A stretch of 64,000 nt of DNA from Cloeon dipterum (GCF_949628265.1 NC_088790.1:15566545-15630544), one strand, 5' to 3'. Numbered from the stretch's first letter, positions 14,559-25,665 are shown. Notes: generated by a model from the sequence alone, not told the origin. Made by a program: numbers and translations.

Positions 14559-15334
14559 CATTTTTTAAAATTATTATGCTTTTCATCTCTCTTATGATAT
14601 TAAAATTAACGAAGCTTATGGAAATTAATGCAAATATAGTAAAATTCTAAGACGAAAAATTAATGGAAAAATGATTATACCAATTAATTGAACTAATATC
14701 TGGGCAGAGTTAAGCCAATCCTTAATTTAAAATAATCCCTGAATTCGTCAGCAATTTTGTGAGTGGAAAAGTTTCCTGTACATATCTCTTTATACTGTTA
14801 AATCCCCCGACATTGAAAGGTTTTTTCACTCAGCGAGGAAATAGATAACAATTGAAATTGAGCGACTGTCTGTTGTTCCCACCAGATACATTTTCCCAAA
14901 CGACGTCAAAGTTGTTTTTCGATTATCTCTGAAAACAATGATAAATGTCTGACTGATTTTTTGTCTATGGGCTTCAATGGTATGCAATATGGAATAGCAA
15001 ATTTTTATAACTTTTTAATATAATATATTTTTATAGACAAAGGAATGAATAACTGGCATCAGCCATTTCAAAAATACAATCAGCGCTCGGCGCTCAGCTT
15101 TAACAGGAACGAAGACCGCCCCACCCCAAGACAGTTATTACATGTGTATATATTAACACGTCTATTTTCGCTTTGCATTACTGTATATCAATTCAGTCCT
15201 GTATTATGACGCTGTACACTCATACAGTTCTCAATGGCCTATGGATTGGATAAAACTGAACAAACTTGATCTTTAAGTAAGTTATATTTTAGATATTAAT
15301 TTACCAGTCCGATGGATCGCGTTTTTAAAGTACG
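14559..15334. other. AT-rich spacer
   Basis: No gene, splice-consistent exon or clear repeat was recognised. Confidence 0.35.
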
Positions 15335-15660
15335 CAGGAGTTCCAAAGCAATGGGAGGTATTTTGAGCAGTTCTGGGATCTAATACTGGCTGCCCAATGT
15401 CATAAATGGCAAAAGGTGGTTAATTAAGTGACTCGAAATGCTCATATAGCTAAACGGGCTTGGAGGCGCACCGGCGCCGACTCGCCACTTGCTATGGTTT
15501 TCGCACCTTTCCTGCGGCTTTAGGGCCAAATTTCTGGCATTTCAATAAAAGATCTCGGTGCGGGATGGCGAAGTTAAAAGATGGCCACTCGCGGGCCCCG
15601 TGTTATCCGCTCGGCGGTGTTATTGGGACCTGCGGTGAGCTCGTAGCCCACGGGATGTGA
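15335..15660 (+). mobile_element. SINE-like family A, diverged copy
   Basis: Shares blocks in order with the copies at 17.7, 24.8 and 39.1 kb: CAAAGCAATGGGAGGTATTT, GATCTAATACTGGCTGCCCA, GACTCGAAATGCTCA, AACGGGCTTGGAGGCGCACC and the GTGTTATCCG..GGTGTTATTGGGACC tail. It is in the opposite written orientation to those copies and diverges in the middle (GGTTTTCGCACCTTTCC variant), like the copies at 26.0 and 30.1 kb. Confidence 0.7.
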
Positions 15661-16487
15661 TTAGCGCAGAGGTTCAAAAGATGATTTACTTGCAACAAGC
15701 TAAGCTTTATTTTGTGCAACGCTCTATTTTCAGATAAATTATGTGACCACTAAAATTCTTTAAAATAGCAACTCAATTCTCAAACGTCGTTAAAATTGCT
15801 AAAATTTATTAAATTAAGGGCATCGAGACTTTACTTTGAATTTAGCATATTCTCTGTCTCAAAAGCAATAATTTGATAGAATCGTATAGCATCAGTTGGA
15901 GAACGTAAACTTGCAAAGGGTAGTAACAAAAGCTAATATTAAAAATAGGGTTTATATTTTATATTTTTACAAGTAGTGTTGTTATCTTATGGCCAAAGAG
16001 AAATATTTCTGATGATATCAAGTAAACTCTGAGAAAGATAACAAAACTGTCAATTAAGAACTCAAGCAGATGATTCTATTTTTCGGCCGTAGAAAGTATC
16101 AAATGTTTCGTACTATTTATTTCTAAGACTATTTATAGATGTGTGTATAATTTAGACCGAAAACTTTGGGCACTTTATTGTTTTGTTGCGGGGTGGGGGG
16201 GGTAAAATATTTTATGACTGTTGGGATTTTAGACGGTATTTTACACATCTTTCAGGTCAGTATCACTTTTCATTTGATTGCCTGTTAATTAGAAGTCCCC
16301 TCGAAAAGTATAATACTTTGAGGTTGGTTCAAACACAATATAGACGGTTTTAGACTGTTTTAAACAATTTTAAAACTTAAAATTGCATGATTTGTAGGCT
16401 TCTTTGATGTCTTAATGAAAATTGGATGCGCATAAAAAAAAACTTAAATTGGCCACCCTAAAATCTTTCATTATTCCAAATTGCAGA
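15661..16487. other. AT-rich spacer with small repeat scraps
   Basis: Contains a G run (16190-16201) and a scrap around 16210-16395 with TTAGACGGTTTTAG and CATGATTTG blocks that recur near 28.4 and 33.3 kb. It must also contain the 5' non-coding exon of the downstream small gene, which I could not place. Confidence 0.35.
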
Positions 16488-16940
16488 ATGCGTTTCGTCC
16501 TTCTGCTCGTCCTGTGCGTATTGGCCCAGCAAGTCTCTGGCAACTCATTGCCAGTGGCGAAAGCAGGCGCCAATGAGAGGGATGTCCAGTCGTTGGTGGA
16601 GCTGAAAAAGCCAGGCGAGATGCCCGAGCAAGTGATTCTTCTGCCACGCGTGATCGCCGTCTCAGTGCTCAACAATTTGCGCGCGATGGTCAAGGGCCCA
16701 AACTTTTTATTGATACTCACGAGATTGGGCTACATTCCGCTCGACATCATCGCCAAGAATTTGATCGATGCCGGCCGATATGGCACCGCCTGCAGCAACG
16801 TCATGTTTGGAGCTTGCTCCAGAATCACCAATGCGCTCGTTGGCTGGATTGAAAACTTCAAAAACGGCGAGCGACTGGATGCTACCGCCCGTTTCGTGCA
16901 AGAAGAGTTGGTGCAGTTACTGAATGATATTCAAGTTTGA
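16488..16940 (+). CDS. Small secreted protein of unknown function
   Basis: A single coding exon of 150 residues. The start at 16488 is chosen because it follows a good 3' splice site (TCCAAATTGCAG ending at 16486) and opens with a strong signal peptide MRFVLLLVLCVLAQQVSG; longer in-frame sequence upstream looks intronic. The mature part has mixed helical character, with a hydrophobic helix around LLILTRLGYIPLDIIAKNLI and two cysteines close together (TACSNVMFGACS), which could form one disulphide. There is no transmembrane segment after the signal. A poly(A) signal AATAAA lies at 17305-17310. I do not recognise the family; it resembles small lineage-specific insect secreted proteins in layout only. 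Confidence 0.7.
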   Translation: MRFVLLLVLCVLAQQVSGNSLPVAKAGANERDVQSLVELKKPGEMPEQVILLPRVIAVSVLNNLRAMVKGPNFLLILTRLGYIPLDIIAKNLIDAGRYGTACSNVMFGACSRITNALVGWIENFKNGERLDATARFVQEELVQLLNDIQV

Positions 16941-17304
16941 AATTTTATTTTAAAATCCAACTCTCTCCTGTAGCCTTCAGGCGCTGAAATCTTTTTAATT
17001 CTGACACGAGAAGTCATATTAATATTTAGTCAATATTTAGGAATATAAACATATGCCAGGGTGCTGTATCAACTCGTTTGAAATTATTTCAAAATTAAAA
17101 ATATTTGTTTTCGATTGAGAGCTTTGACTAGAAAATATGTGTTTTCAAATTTAATTAAAAATACAAAATTAAAAACAGAAATTTCTTCAAAATATATGCA
17201 CCATTTTAAAAGAAAATATAATACAGAGCCAAATTGTCATAACATGCCTGCAATGACTAACAAGAACTGGTGCGGGTATTAAACTGTTAACGCTTTCTGA
17301 TATA

Positions 17305-17310
17305 AATAAA
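17305..17310 (+). terminator. Poly(A) signal AATAAA for the small secreted gene
   Basis: AATAAA on the plus strand 365 bases after the stop codon at 16940. Earlier canonical hexamers were not seen, so a 3' UTR of about 380 bases is likely. Confidence 0.4.
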
Positions 17311-17549
17311 GTAAATAAGTTACATCTACCATTTACTCAATTGCAACATTAATATAATATTTTTATCCCACGCCGCCAAGCACAAAAAGTTGAAATTATC
17401 GAAATTATTATCTCATCATTCGCTGTTATATGCATTATATGGGTTGGGTTGTAGTGCACCGAATGATTTTCAATTAAGTTTATATATTCCGATTCGGAAA
17501 ACATGGAATCATTGTTTTTAATTTCTTCTGCATTTTGTAACCTCTGCTC

Positions 17550-17677
17550 AGCACATCCTGGGGGCTGAGCTCACCGGGTCCCATAACACCGCCGAGTGGC
17601 CCTGAAATACTCAAATATCTTCCATTGCTTTGACAATCCATATAATGCCAAAGCAATGCGAGCCAACGGGCTTGTTA
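17550..17677 (-). mobile_element. SINE-like family A, internally deleted copy
   Basis: The ends match family A (CCATTGCTTTGACA, AGCAATGCGAGCCAACGGGC) and the inner block CCCATAACACCGC matches its tail side, but the middle is missing. It stands directly beside the next, longer copy in the same orientation, so the two may be a tandem or nested insertion. Confidence 0.6.
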
Positions 17678-17704
17678 AAATGTATTTTTTGAAATAATAA
17701 TAAC

Positions 17705-18140
17705 ATTTTTTTTTGCTCTTTTTATCCCTGTCCGAGGACCGGAGGACCGGGAAGGGCGCGCACTGCACTAGCACGAATGCTGAAACCCGGGTCTTAATAA
17801 CACCGCGAACGGATAACATGGGCGCACCAGGCCGCACAGGGACCCAGCCCACTGAAGGGCCACTTGCCTCCGCACCGAGGACTGAATTGAAACGCTAGAC
17901 ATTCGTCCCGTGAAGCCAAATCACGCATGCTGGAAAGGTGCAAACCAGCAAGTAGCGAGTCGGCGCCGGTGCGCCTCCCAGCCCGTTGAGCAATTTGAGC
18001 ATTTCGAGTCACCAAACTAACCACTTTTTGCCATCTCTGACATTGGGTAGCCAGTATTAGATCTCCGAACTGCTCAAATACCTCTCATTGCTTTGACACT
18101 CCTGAGAGTGCCTTAACAATGCGAGCCAACGGGCTGGTTA
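17705..18140 (-). mobile_element. SINE-like family A, best full-length copy
   Basis: About 435 bp. Read on the minus strand it begins TTAACCAGCCCGTTGGCTCG, has an AGTTCGGAGATC block reminiscent of a Pol III B box, a GC-rich body (GGCGCACCGGCGCCGACTCG), and ends CAGGGATAAAAAGAGC followed by a run of A. AAATAATAA-like sequence flanks both sides (near 17690-17700 and from 18140), possibly a target-site duplication. An A-rich 3' end with no open reading frame suits a SINE. All apparent open frames in it are in GC-rich repeat sequence and are not genes. Confidence 0.75.
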
Positions 18141-19321
18141 AATAATAAATATTAGCATAAAATAAAATAATAGTAATAATAAAAAATAGAGCGAACGAAC
18201 AAGAATACCTTTTTAGAGGGGAAATTCTCCCAGCGGTATTTTTAGTCGTGCGTATCTGTGATATCTGGTGTCCGTTAGACACGATGCATATTATTATTTT
18301 TTGCCTGCAGATTTGATTCTAGTTTTCTGTGTGTGATAGCAGACTATGGATATTTTGTATAATCTCAAAAATGACAGCGAATTATATTAATTGTTCACAT
18401 AATTTTTCTCCATGCACCCCAAGAATGAAGAATACGCTGCATTATTTTCGTCACTACCTAGAACACACTAACATTTACGATTTGGTATTATTATTTTTAT
18501 TTTACCCAGGTTACGATCAATTCGTCAGTTAAGGAAATACGTGTTTTCAAAATGTGTAAGAAAAGAAGAAAATTATGCAACCTGCGCGACGATAATGCTT
18601 AGAAATTGCCTAGTCACACGCTACGAGCATCTATTTCATTCCTGATGCTGACAACTGATTCAAAACAGGATAAAAAGCGCAGAGATTTTTTTGTTTAAGT
18701 TTTAAGGGAAAACACGGTGTGTGGCGAGCTGTTAATTTTTGCCAGGGTAGCTCACTATCAGTTTTCCTCAGCCCCCAGTCGTGGTAGAAAGTAGAATTAG
18801 GGCTCTAACACCAGTAGCTGAAACTAGTAGAGCGCGGAAAATAAACGGCTCTCACTTCACACCGAGGAAGCTGCGTTGTTTCATTTCTTCTGATACATTT
18901 TTTCGATTTTTTCGGTATAAAATTACATATTTGATTTCCTCTATTAAAAATGGCTTGTTTCAAAGGTTCGCAACATAGTGTGATGAAAACGGACGCAACA
19001 AATATCTAGAAACTCAGAAAGAATCGAACTCATTTTAAGCTCAAGTTTACTTTAGTTAAATAAACTATTTGAGGGCATTAACCAAGCGCATCGGAAAAAT
19101 ATATACTATATATTGTGTTATGCTTTATACGTTTCCAAAATAGTTATTACTAAATCAGTACAAGGTTTTAACAGAAAGAAATTAAATAATATACATCAAA
19201 TAATGGAATTTCTAGGAAAAATAGACGCACTTCTGATTCTTTGGAGCATCCGAATATTTTATTTAGCATGTGTGAACCTCTAATAGATTCTCGTGCCTCA
19301 ACCACTGCAATCATTACATCA
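18141..19321. other. AT-rich spacer
   Basis: No recognised gene. A minus-strand AATAAA at 19258-19263 lies about 60 bases beyond the stop codon of the next gene and is its likely poly(A) signal. Confidence 0.35.
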
Positions 19322-20831
19322 TCATGGAATAGCACTAAGAATTAAGTTTTGATAGTAGATTATTTTTCTATAGGTAGGAAGTATATAAAACGATTCACTA
19401 TCACAATGTGTATGGTCAATGATGGCGACTGCAATACCATTAACTGCGAGGGCTGGAATACGTTTGTAAGTTCCCGCATTATCTCCTATGAACTGCATAG
19501 TGAGCAGGGTTCGCAAAAACCCGCATTTTTCCGGAAAAACCCACTGCATTGCAAAAAACTGTTTTTTTGCGGGTTTTTCTGCAATTTTGCGCATTTTTCC
19601 GAAACACATGCATTCTTATGGAAAACAAAAAATTCTCATGGCGGATGACCAAAAGTAGGGATTTTTCAAAAACACCAAAATCAGTATTAGAGCCACTGGT
19701 TCCACCAAGATACTGAAAATTTTAACTCTCTGCATAATTTTCTGAAATTTCAGACTCTTTTCAAGCGAAAATTGAGTATTTTCGGGTTAAATTCGGAAAA
19801 ATGCGGAAAAACCCAAGACTGGTGGGTTTTTCCAGCCGGTTTTTTGCGCAAAAAACCAGTGGTGCATTTTTGCGCATTGCAAAATTGGCGAACCCTGATA
19901 GTGAGAGCATTTAATTATTGACTGCACAGTCCAATTAAAAACAAAAAAATTTACCTTGCAACCAATGGGCGAAGGGTCGTTACTAGAGCAAGCTTCGTCT
20001 TCTTCCATTGCACCGTGATCGCTCACCAGATCGATGTCGGCATCGCATGTATCTTTAGAATATGCCTCCGCACTTTTCGACTTCAGCACCTGCCAACATC
20101 AGTTAAAGAACGGCAGTTTTGCGTTGAATCAATTGCGAATTTTTAATAATTTTCGAGTTTAAATTTATTTTTTGTTGCTGATAGGTTGCTATCTAAATTC
20201 ACCAACGATTTTTAAAATAAAAAACTCACATCTCCTTCATAAAAAATGAGCTCTGCAGTAGCGTTGGTCGTAAAGTTAAAGTGGTCTGCTGTTTCCATAG
20301 ACATGAAGTGCTGAGTTACATTGGAATCGCACATTTTCATGAGCAATATTTCGCCACCGATGTATGTTATGCGCCCAGGAGCAAACACTCTTCCGTCGTG
20401 AGTTTTTACAAGATACAGCTTTGCATTGGTGCTAGATAAGTTTATCGCCACTGCTATATTATTTTGTCTCTTTATTATATTCTCAACGTCAGTTCTTACT
20501 TAAGTACGTAGTAGATTGACAGTGCGTATCTAGGGCTGATAAAAAATGCCGGTGTTGTTTCCTCTCTCGTTGAATTAATGCGGTAGACTTTCACCTGAGT
20601 TTTATGAAATTTTACAATTATTAATTATGTTCCCAGTGTTGGCATTGTAATGGGTTTACCACATAGTTGTACTTGGTAAGATCAGCATCCACGGTTGACC
20701 CAAGCTGAGTGCTGGAAACAATTTCGTGTTTGTACTTAAAAGAATAAACAAAGTGGAATGACCTACAAGGCCTCCTTAGTGAGGACAACGATCAGCAAGG
20801 TTTTAAGAAGAGTCGAAGAGGTCAACATCAT
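19322..20831 (-). CDS. Five-exon gene of unknown function, probably secreted
   Basis: Exons in coding order 20831-20767, 20734-20673, 20453-20230, 20089-19955 and 19492-19322 join in phase to give 218 residues. The N-terminus MMLTSSTLLKTLLIVVLTKE is signal-peptide-like. The third exon carries the most protein-like sequence (AKLYLVKTHDGRVFAPGR, TYIGGEILLMKMCDSN) with NLS, NVT and NAT glycosylation sites; the fourth is acidic with two cysteines; the last has DNAGTYKRIPALAVNG and HTHCDSESFY. Exons 3-5 are the firm part, with unambiguous phase-0 junctions. Exons 1-2 are supported by phase only, and exon 2 has another open frame (YKHEIVSST...) that would fit a different structure. No family is recognised. 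A 393-bp MITE fills most of the last intron. A diverged copy of the exon 2 region lies at 25.3-25.7 kb. Confidence 0.5.
19505..19897. mobile_element. hAT-type MITE with perfect 8-bp target duplication
   Basis: Ends are CAGGGTTCGC and GCGAACCCTG, a perfect 10-bp terminal inverted repeat, flanked on both sides by ATAGTGAG (19497-19504 and 19898-19905). An 8-bp duplication and a CAGGG tip are the hallmarks of hAT elements. The interior (GCGGGTTTTTCTGC, AATGCGGAAAAACCC) has no coding frame of note, so it is non-autonomous. It sits in the last intron of the unknown gene on the minus strand. A degraded relative is at about 32130-32340. Confidence 0.9.
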
Positions 20832-21434
20832 TTTAAGAGGCTGTAATATATTGAATCCCATCAATTGCAATGGATTATGAAAAACATAAAATTATTGCGA
20901 ATAGATTTCAAGTATTATAAGAAAAGCAAAAGCACGTATTTTTTTCTTAGAATAAACAAATCATTAGAACATAACACCGATAGCATACAACAATATGAAT
21001 TATTCGTATAAGAGGTGGCTGGTTCACGGGACATGTTTTCTAAAAGGAAAATCAAGTAAGTGGTATATATATGTAAGTGGTATATATTGATCTGGACTGG
21101 ATTGGAATGAATGCATTATTTGCATTTATCAGACACATTCATAGGTGAAAATAAATTAGTAGCAACTATATATTTTAACAATTGTTTGCGACCAATGAAA
21201 TTTCAATTTTAATGTCACAAATCTCTCGATTCAGATTAGTTTAGTTTTGCATACTTCAAAAGCCATGACCATCATACTTAAAATTGAATTTTAGGGACTT
21301 TATAAAAGGTTTAGCTCTAGACTTGAATAAAAAAATCTTATAAAACTGTTGTGGTATTTTTATTCTGTTTGGAAAACATACCTTGTACACGGTGCGCTAT
21401 AGCACAGTAAATAAATACATAGATTAATAAATAT

Positions 21435-21815
21435 AGCCCAGCCGTTAGGGTAGGCTTGCGCATTGTTAAGCGCACACTGCAGTGTTAGAATCCGAGCGAT
21501 GTTTGGGGGTCGAGTGAGGGTGCGCCTAACATGTGATTCTTTGCATTACAATGGTAATTCCATTTGGAAGCATTGCGAAAGCTTTCCGACACGCTAATTA
21601 TTCCTGCTTTGCACCCTTCCAGCATGCGTGATTGAATTTTACAAGACAATTGTCTAGCGTTTCAATATAAGACCACGGTGCGGGGAGAGTAACACAAGCA
21701 CGTTCTATTCTGGACTACCTGGGCTTCCTCCAATGAGGCCCCGTGTTACACGTTTGCGATGTTATTGTTATTGGGTCGCGGAGCGGAGTTTTCACGAGTT
21801 GTTGGCTATCAGGGA
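21435..21815 (+). mobile_element. SINE-like family A, diverged copy
   Basis: Begins GCCCAGCCGTTAGGGTAGGC..GCATTGTTAAGCGCAC, compare the family head AACCAGCCCGTTGGCTCGCATTG. It continues with CACCCTTCCAGCATGCGTGATT, GTCTAGCGTTTCAAT, CACGGTGCGG and the GTGTTACACGTTTGCGATGTTATTG tail. Its tail half (GACTACCTGGGCTTCCTCCAATGAGGCC, TTTTCACGAGTTGTTGGCTATCAG) is a variant shared with the copy at 62.8 kb. Confidence 0.65.
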
Positions 21816-23008
21816 GACGTGTATCTCGAAAGAGATGAACGAATCAAAAAAAATAATCTGCAATATCTCAAACTGTTCAAATTTTTCTAGCAAAAAATAA
21901 ACCTGTCCAATTTGTGACATATATATGTTGCTTTTTGTTTTGATGGCTATTTTTCTGAAATCCTGAGTTTAATAACGTTTGAAAATCCGTGTCATCAGCT
22001 AGCCGTGCTTTCTTTTGGAAATTTGTAATGTTTACCGCAAAGCTGGTAAAATTTATCATGTTATCATATGTTTCTTACGTTTGTTTTTTACGTTTCCCAA
22101 ATATTCCATGCTGTTAAAAGACCCCCTAGCTCCAGTTAATATTGAAATGCGCTTGGCAACGGTAAAATACAAAAAAATATTTGCAATTACATAACAAAAA
22201 TCACAGAAAGTTCAGTGGATAATAAAATAGTATCTAATCCGCCGCAATAGAAAGTTATAATTTAATTTAAACCTCTATATATTTTACCATTGAATGAAAT
22301 ATTTGGTACAATTCGGTCACAAGAAATATAGTAAAAAATAAAGTTATTTTGGCATGCTCACCAAAGGCTGTCTTAACGACGACTGGTCAAGTCGAAAGTA
22401 ACGCGTAGCTATTTCTAAAGAATTTATAGTCTGCCTGAGCGCTATATTGACGTCAAAAAGAAATGAAATGCGTCAAAGAAAATGATATGATTCCATGGAA
22501 GTTGATAAAATGGAAAATTGTCCCACTATATCTCTGAATTTCTGCGCTCCGATACACTTTTTAGGACGTGGCAGGCAACGTTGACGTCCTCACAAGTTAT
22601 TTAGATTGCCTGGTGGAAGGAAAATTGCCCTCATATCTAAAAAAAAATTATCGCGATATTCGCACGTTCACTTCAGAAAACAGGAGACAGAAAACTTAAA
22701 AGTGGCCGTGGTATGTATGCGCGTAAGTCCAGTGCAGCGTGCTTTATTTGCAATATAAAATGTTTTTTGTCTGATTAATTTGGTTTTCGATTATAATGTG
22801 ATGAAAATTACCAGATAAGAAAAACTTATATCATCGAATGATATATACCAAGTCCGTTTAAAGATCCCTTAGAAGTCTTCGATGTATAAATGACAGCTAA
22901 ATTTTTATCGAAAGTCTTTGCGGTTTCAAATGTTTTAAAAATATTTGTGTAGCACAGGTGTCTAGGGAATGATGAAATTAAGCTAAATTAATTAGAATAA
23001 AACCGTGT
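21816..23008. other. AT-rich spacer
   Basis: No gene recognised on either strand. A palindromic TGACGTCA lies at 22448-22455 with no gene nearby to regulate. Confidence 0.35.
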
Positions 23009-23215
23009 TACCACGGCCGTCAGCGCCGGATGGGCGGCTTAGCCTTGAGTATGGCCTGTTCGAGCCCGCGGTTGCTCCCCCGCTATTAGCTAACTCAAGC
23101 TTCTATTGGCCGCTATGCGTTGCCCAGAAGCCGGGCACTGACTAACCCTTATTGCCAACAGGGTAGTCGTGCCCTCCTCGGGTCTCCGCCACTGGCGGAA
23201 GGGCGAGTGCAAGGG
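23009..23215 (+). repeat. GC-rich tRNA-like/SINE-like segment
   Basis: An abrupt GC-rich island in AT-rich DNA. CTGTTCGAGCCCGCGG (about 23067-23082) matches a tRNA B box (GTTCGANNC), and a possible degenerate A box lies about 30-50 bases upstream. I could not fold a complete tRNA cloverleaf, so a tRNA gene is unlikely; a tRNA-derived SINE head is the better guess. Confidence 0.35.
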
Positions 23216-23271
23216 ATGATTACGTAAGTAATTAATGAGAAGTTGAACTCACAAAAAAGACAACCTTGGCA

Positions 23272-23700
23272 TTAATTTGTAACGAGCATTTGGATACTCG
23301 TTAAGGTTAAATGATAAATTGCATTATTTTCGTCATCTATTAGTATGGCTGAGAAATATTTGTATTTGTGAATTCGTGAATTGATGTAAGCTGGCAGGAG
23401 CTTATGCTCAGCCCGGCATAAAGGAGAGCGTGTCTGGTCGAGTGTAGCACACTCGTATCCACTTGAAGGGGGCTCGGCCACAATGGGCCAAGACCACGAG
23501 AACGGTTTCGCATTGTATTGCGGATACAAACCATGAAATTGACTATCAATCAAGTTGAAATTTTTGTAACATGACCAACTGGCTGTGTAGTACGTCCGTG
23601 GGGACGACTGCTCTGATTTATGATGATTTCTGATGACGGTGGATTCGGCGGAAGATCGGTTGGATGATTTTGTACCAACGAATCTGACCGTTTTGTACAA
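23272..23700 (-). CDS. Unassigned open frame of 142 codons
   Basis: An open frame with fairly protein-like composition (GYECATLDQTRSPLCRAEHK, PFSWSWPIVAEPP) but no in-frame ATG near its beginning and no signal peptide or known motif. Base composition rises in its middle. It could be an exon of a decayed gene or transposon, or chance in a GC-richer patch. It abuts the tRNA-like segment. I would not call it a gene without transcripts. Confidence 0.2.
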   Translation of the reverse strand: MYKTVRFVGTKSSNRSSAESTVIRNHHKSEQSSPRTYYTASWSCYKNFNLIDSQFHGLYPQYNAKPFSWSWPIVAEPPSSGYECATLDQTRSPLCRAEHKLLPAYINSRIHKYKYFSAILIDDENNAIYHLTLTSIQMLVTN

Positions 23701-24114
23701 GGCTCTGAGTGAAGATCAACACGTTTATGTCGAACCTTACGATTTGTTAAGTATGAATGTGGATTTTAGTTGAACTAAAACCAATTTATTAGTTGCCAAA
23801 ACGTCTTTTAAAATGAAGCAGATGTCTTTTATAGAGTTTTGTATAAATTCTGATGTTCGATTGATATTTTTCACCTCAATTTTTGTGAGAATATTGAGAA
23901 TGCCCAAATACTTGGGCTACCCATAAAAATCTTACTTTTCTATGCTGGCATCCCACCTTTTACTTTTATGAATTAAACTACTCGAATTGGTTCTACTCTT
24001 ACTTTATTTGGGAAACTCGCGCCTTACTCTACAGAGTAATCCACCTCTTCGCCCGCTTCTAGCGCAAGGAGGTGGTATCTAAATAAATATAAGTGGGGGA
24101 CAACTATATTACCC

Positions 24115-24445
24115 GCCGCTTCATTTGGAATATTTTTCATTGACTTTCAGTATTTATAGAAATTTACTTATCGATCGTGCCCTCTTCCATAACTTTCCTT
24201 GACCCCTTTGTATAGCAACTAGTTGTAGATAACGAAATGGAACAGACACGTAAAATTATTAAAAGAGCAGATGATTTTTTTTCATTTTTTTTTCAAAAAA
24301 CTCTTTCTCTAAAACCTCAATTGATCTATCTGTCAAATGAATTTATGTAAATTTTACAACAGTGAAATTCCTTAAGTTATTTTCACCTTTCCCCCCTGAG
24401 GGCCACGACCCGTATTGCGATAGTATTTTAGGAATTTTGCTGTTC
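24115..24445. repeat. Dispersed repeat B, copy 1
   Basis: Reverse-complement match to 37540-37850. Shared blocks include CCCTCTTCCATAACTTTCC followed by TTGACCCC, TCATTTGGAATATTT, and CTGAGGGCCACGACCCGTATTG. Two copies in opposite orientation 13 kb apart identify an interspersed element; ends and class are not defined. Confidence 0.65.
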
Positions 24446-24795
24446 GGTTGTCTTTTGATATTTTGACAGAATTTCTATCCTAGATTTCGTGAGCACGTGA
24501 ATGGCACCGCAACTCGTGTATTGTTAAACGTCAAGGCGCACATTTCTTCCCAAAAAATTTGTTATTTTAATAGCGATTAACTTTTGTACGTATATAAAGG
24601 CTCTCAATTAATCGTTAAACTGTGAAACTTGTAAGCAGTTTTCCCGAAAAAAATCAATTATGTTACTAGACTTTTCAACTTAAAAATAAAAAAGAGTAAA
24701 TTTAATTTAAAAATTGATTTTACAACTCCAATTATAGGCGAACTACAAATAATGAAAGGCTACCAAAAAAGTGGTTACAAATTTGTCTGTTATCT

Positions 24796-25196
24796 ATTTT
24801 TTTATTATTGCTCTTTTTTCCCTGTCCGAGGACCGGGAAGGGCGCGCACTGCACTGGCATGAATGCTGAAACCCGGGTCCCAATAACACCGCGAACGGAT
24901 AACATGGGCGCACCAGGGACCCAGCCCACTGAAGGGCCACTTGCCTCCACATCGAGGACTGCATTGAAACGCTAGACATTCGTCCCGTGAAGCCAAATCA
25001 CGCATGCTGGAAAGGTGCAAACCAGCAAGTAGCGAGTCGCCTCCCGGCCCGTTGAGCAATTTGAGCATTTCGAGTCACTAAACTAACCACTTTTTGCCAT
25101 CTCTGACATTGGGTAGATCTCCAAACTGCTCAAATACCTCCCATTGCTTTGACACTCCTGAGAGTGCCTTAACAATGCGAGCCAACGGGCTGGTTA
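24796..25196 (-). mobile_element. SINE-like family A copy
   Basis: Nearly colinear with the 17705-18140 copy, lacking a few internal bases (no GCCGCACA between CAGG and GGACCC, and GGCGCCGGTGC missing before CTCCCGG). Read on the minus strand it starts at TTAACCAGCCCGTTGG and ends CAGGGAAAAAAGAGCAATAATAAAAAAATAG, an A-rich tail. Confidence 0.75.
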
Positions 25197-25306
25197 AGAT
25201 TTTACTGAGTAATATATTTCACTATCGATGCAAACACTACCATCATTATACATATATAGTTTTTTACTGGCGCCGGTGCCATATAATTTTATCTCGCCAC
25301 TGCTAT

Positions 25307-25323
25307 CAATCAATCAATCAATT
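25307..25323. repeat. (ATCA)n microsatellite
   Basis: About four perfect ATCA units directly beside the pseudogene segment; a second small run with the same unit (ATCAATCAATCAATG) is at about 61036. Confidence 0.6.
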
Positions 25324-25329
25324 TATTAA

Positions 25330-25665
25330 ACACCAGTTGTCGCCACTGCTATTAATTCTTACTTTTATTATGTTATCAAAGACAGTTCTTACCTCAATTT
25401 AGTGGTATAGTCTAGTGCTAGTAAAAAATGGAGGTGTTTGTTCTCTTTTTATTTGAAGTAACAGACTTTCTAATGTCTATTATGAAATTTTACAATCACT
25501 GATTGTTCAATAGTGTTGGAACTGTAGTGAGTACTACAATTTATTACAGTATTTGGTACGATCAGCATCTTCCACGTTCTACGGTTGACCCAAGCCGAGT
25601 GCTGGAAACAATTTTGTGCTTGTACTAAGAAATAAACAAAGTTGAATTTCTGCAATGTGTGCTGC
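25330..25665 (-). pseudogene. Diverged partial copy of the 20.4-20.75 kb gene segment
   Basis: Aligns with 20440-20755 over blocks such as TCGCCACTGCTAT, GTCAGTTCTTAC/GACAGTTCTTACC, ATCAGCATC..CCACGG/ACGGTTGACCCAAGC and GAGTGCTGGAAACAATTT. The equivalent of exon 2 has an about 10-bp insertion (TAGAACGTGGAAGATGC against TGGATGC) and a stop codon in the model frame. Only the first bases of the exon 3 equivalent survive, running into an ATCA repeat. It is a dead partial duplicate. Confidence 0.6.

Noticed and set aside
17571..18024. Open frames such as [10 protein letters not shown] and similar repeated at 24.8 and 39.1 kb
   Set aside because: They lie in the SINE-like family A and repeat between copies because the DNA repeats, with frame breaks between copies.
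23009..23215. tRNA gene
   Set aside because: A B box is present but no acceptor stem, anticodon loop or terminator T run could be assembled.
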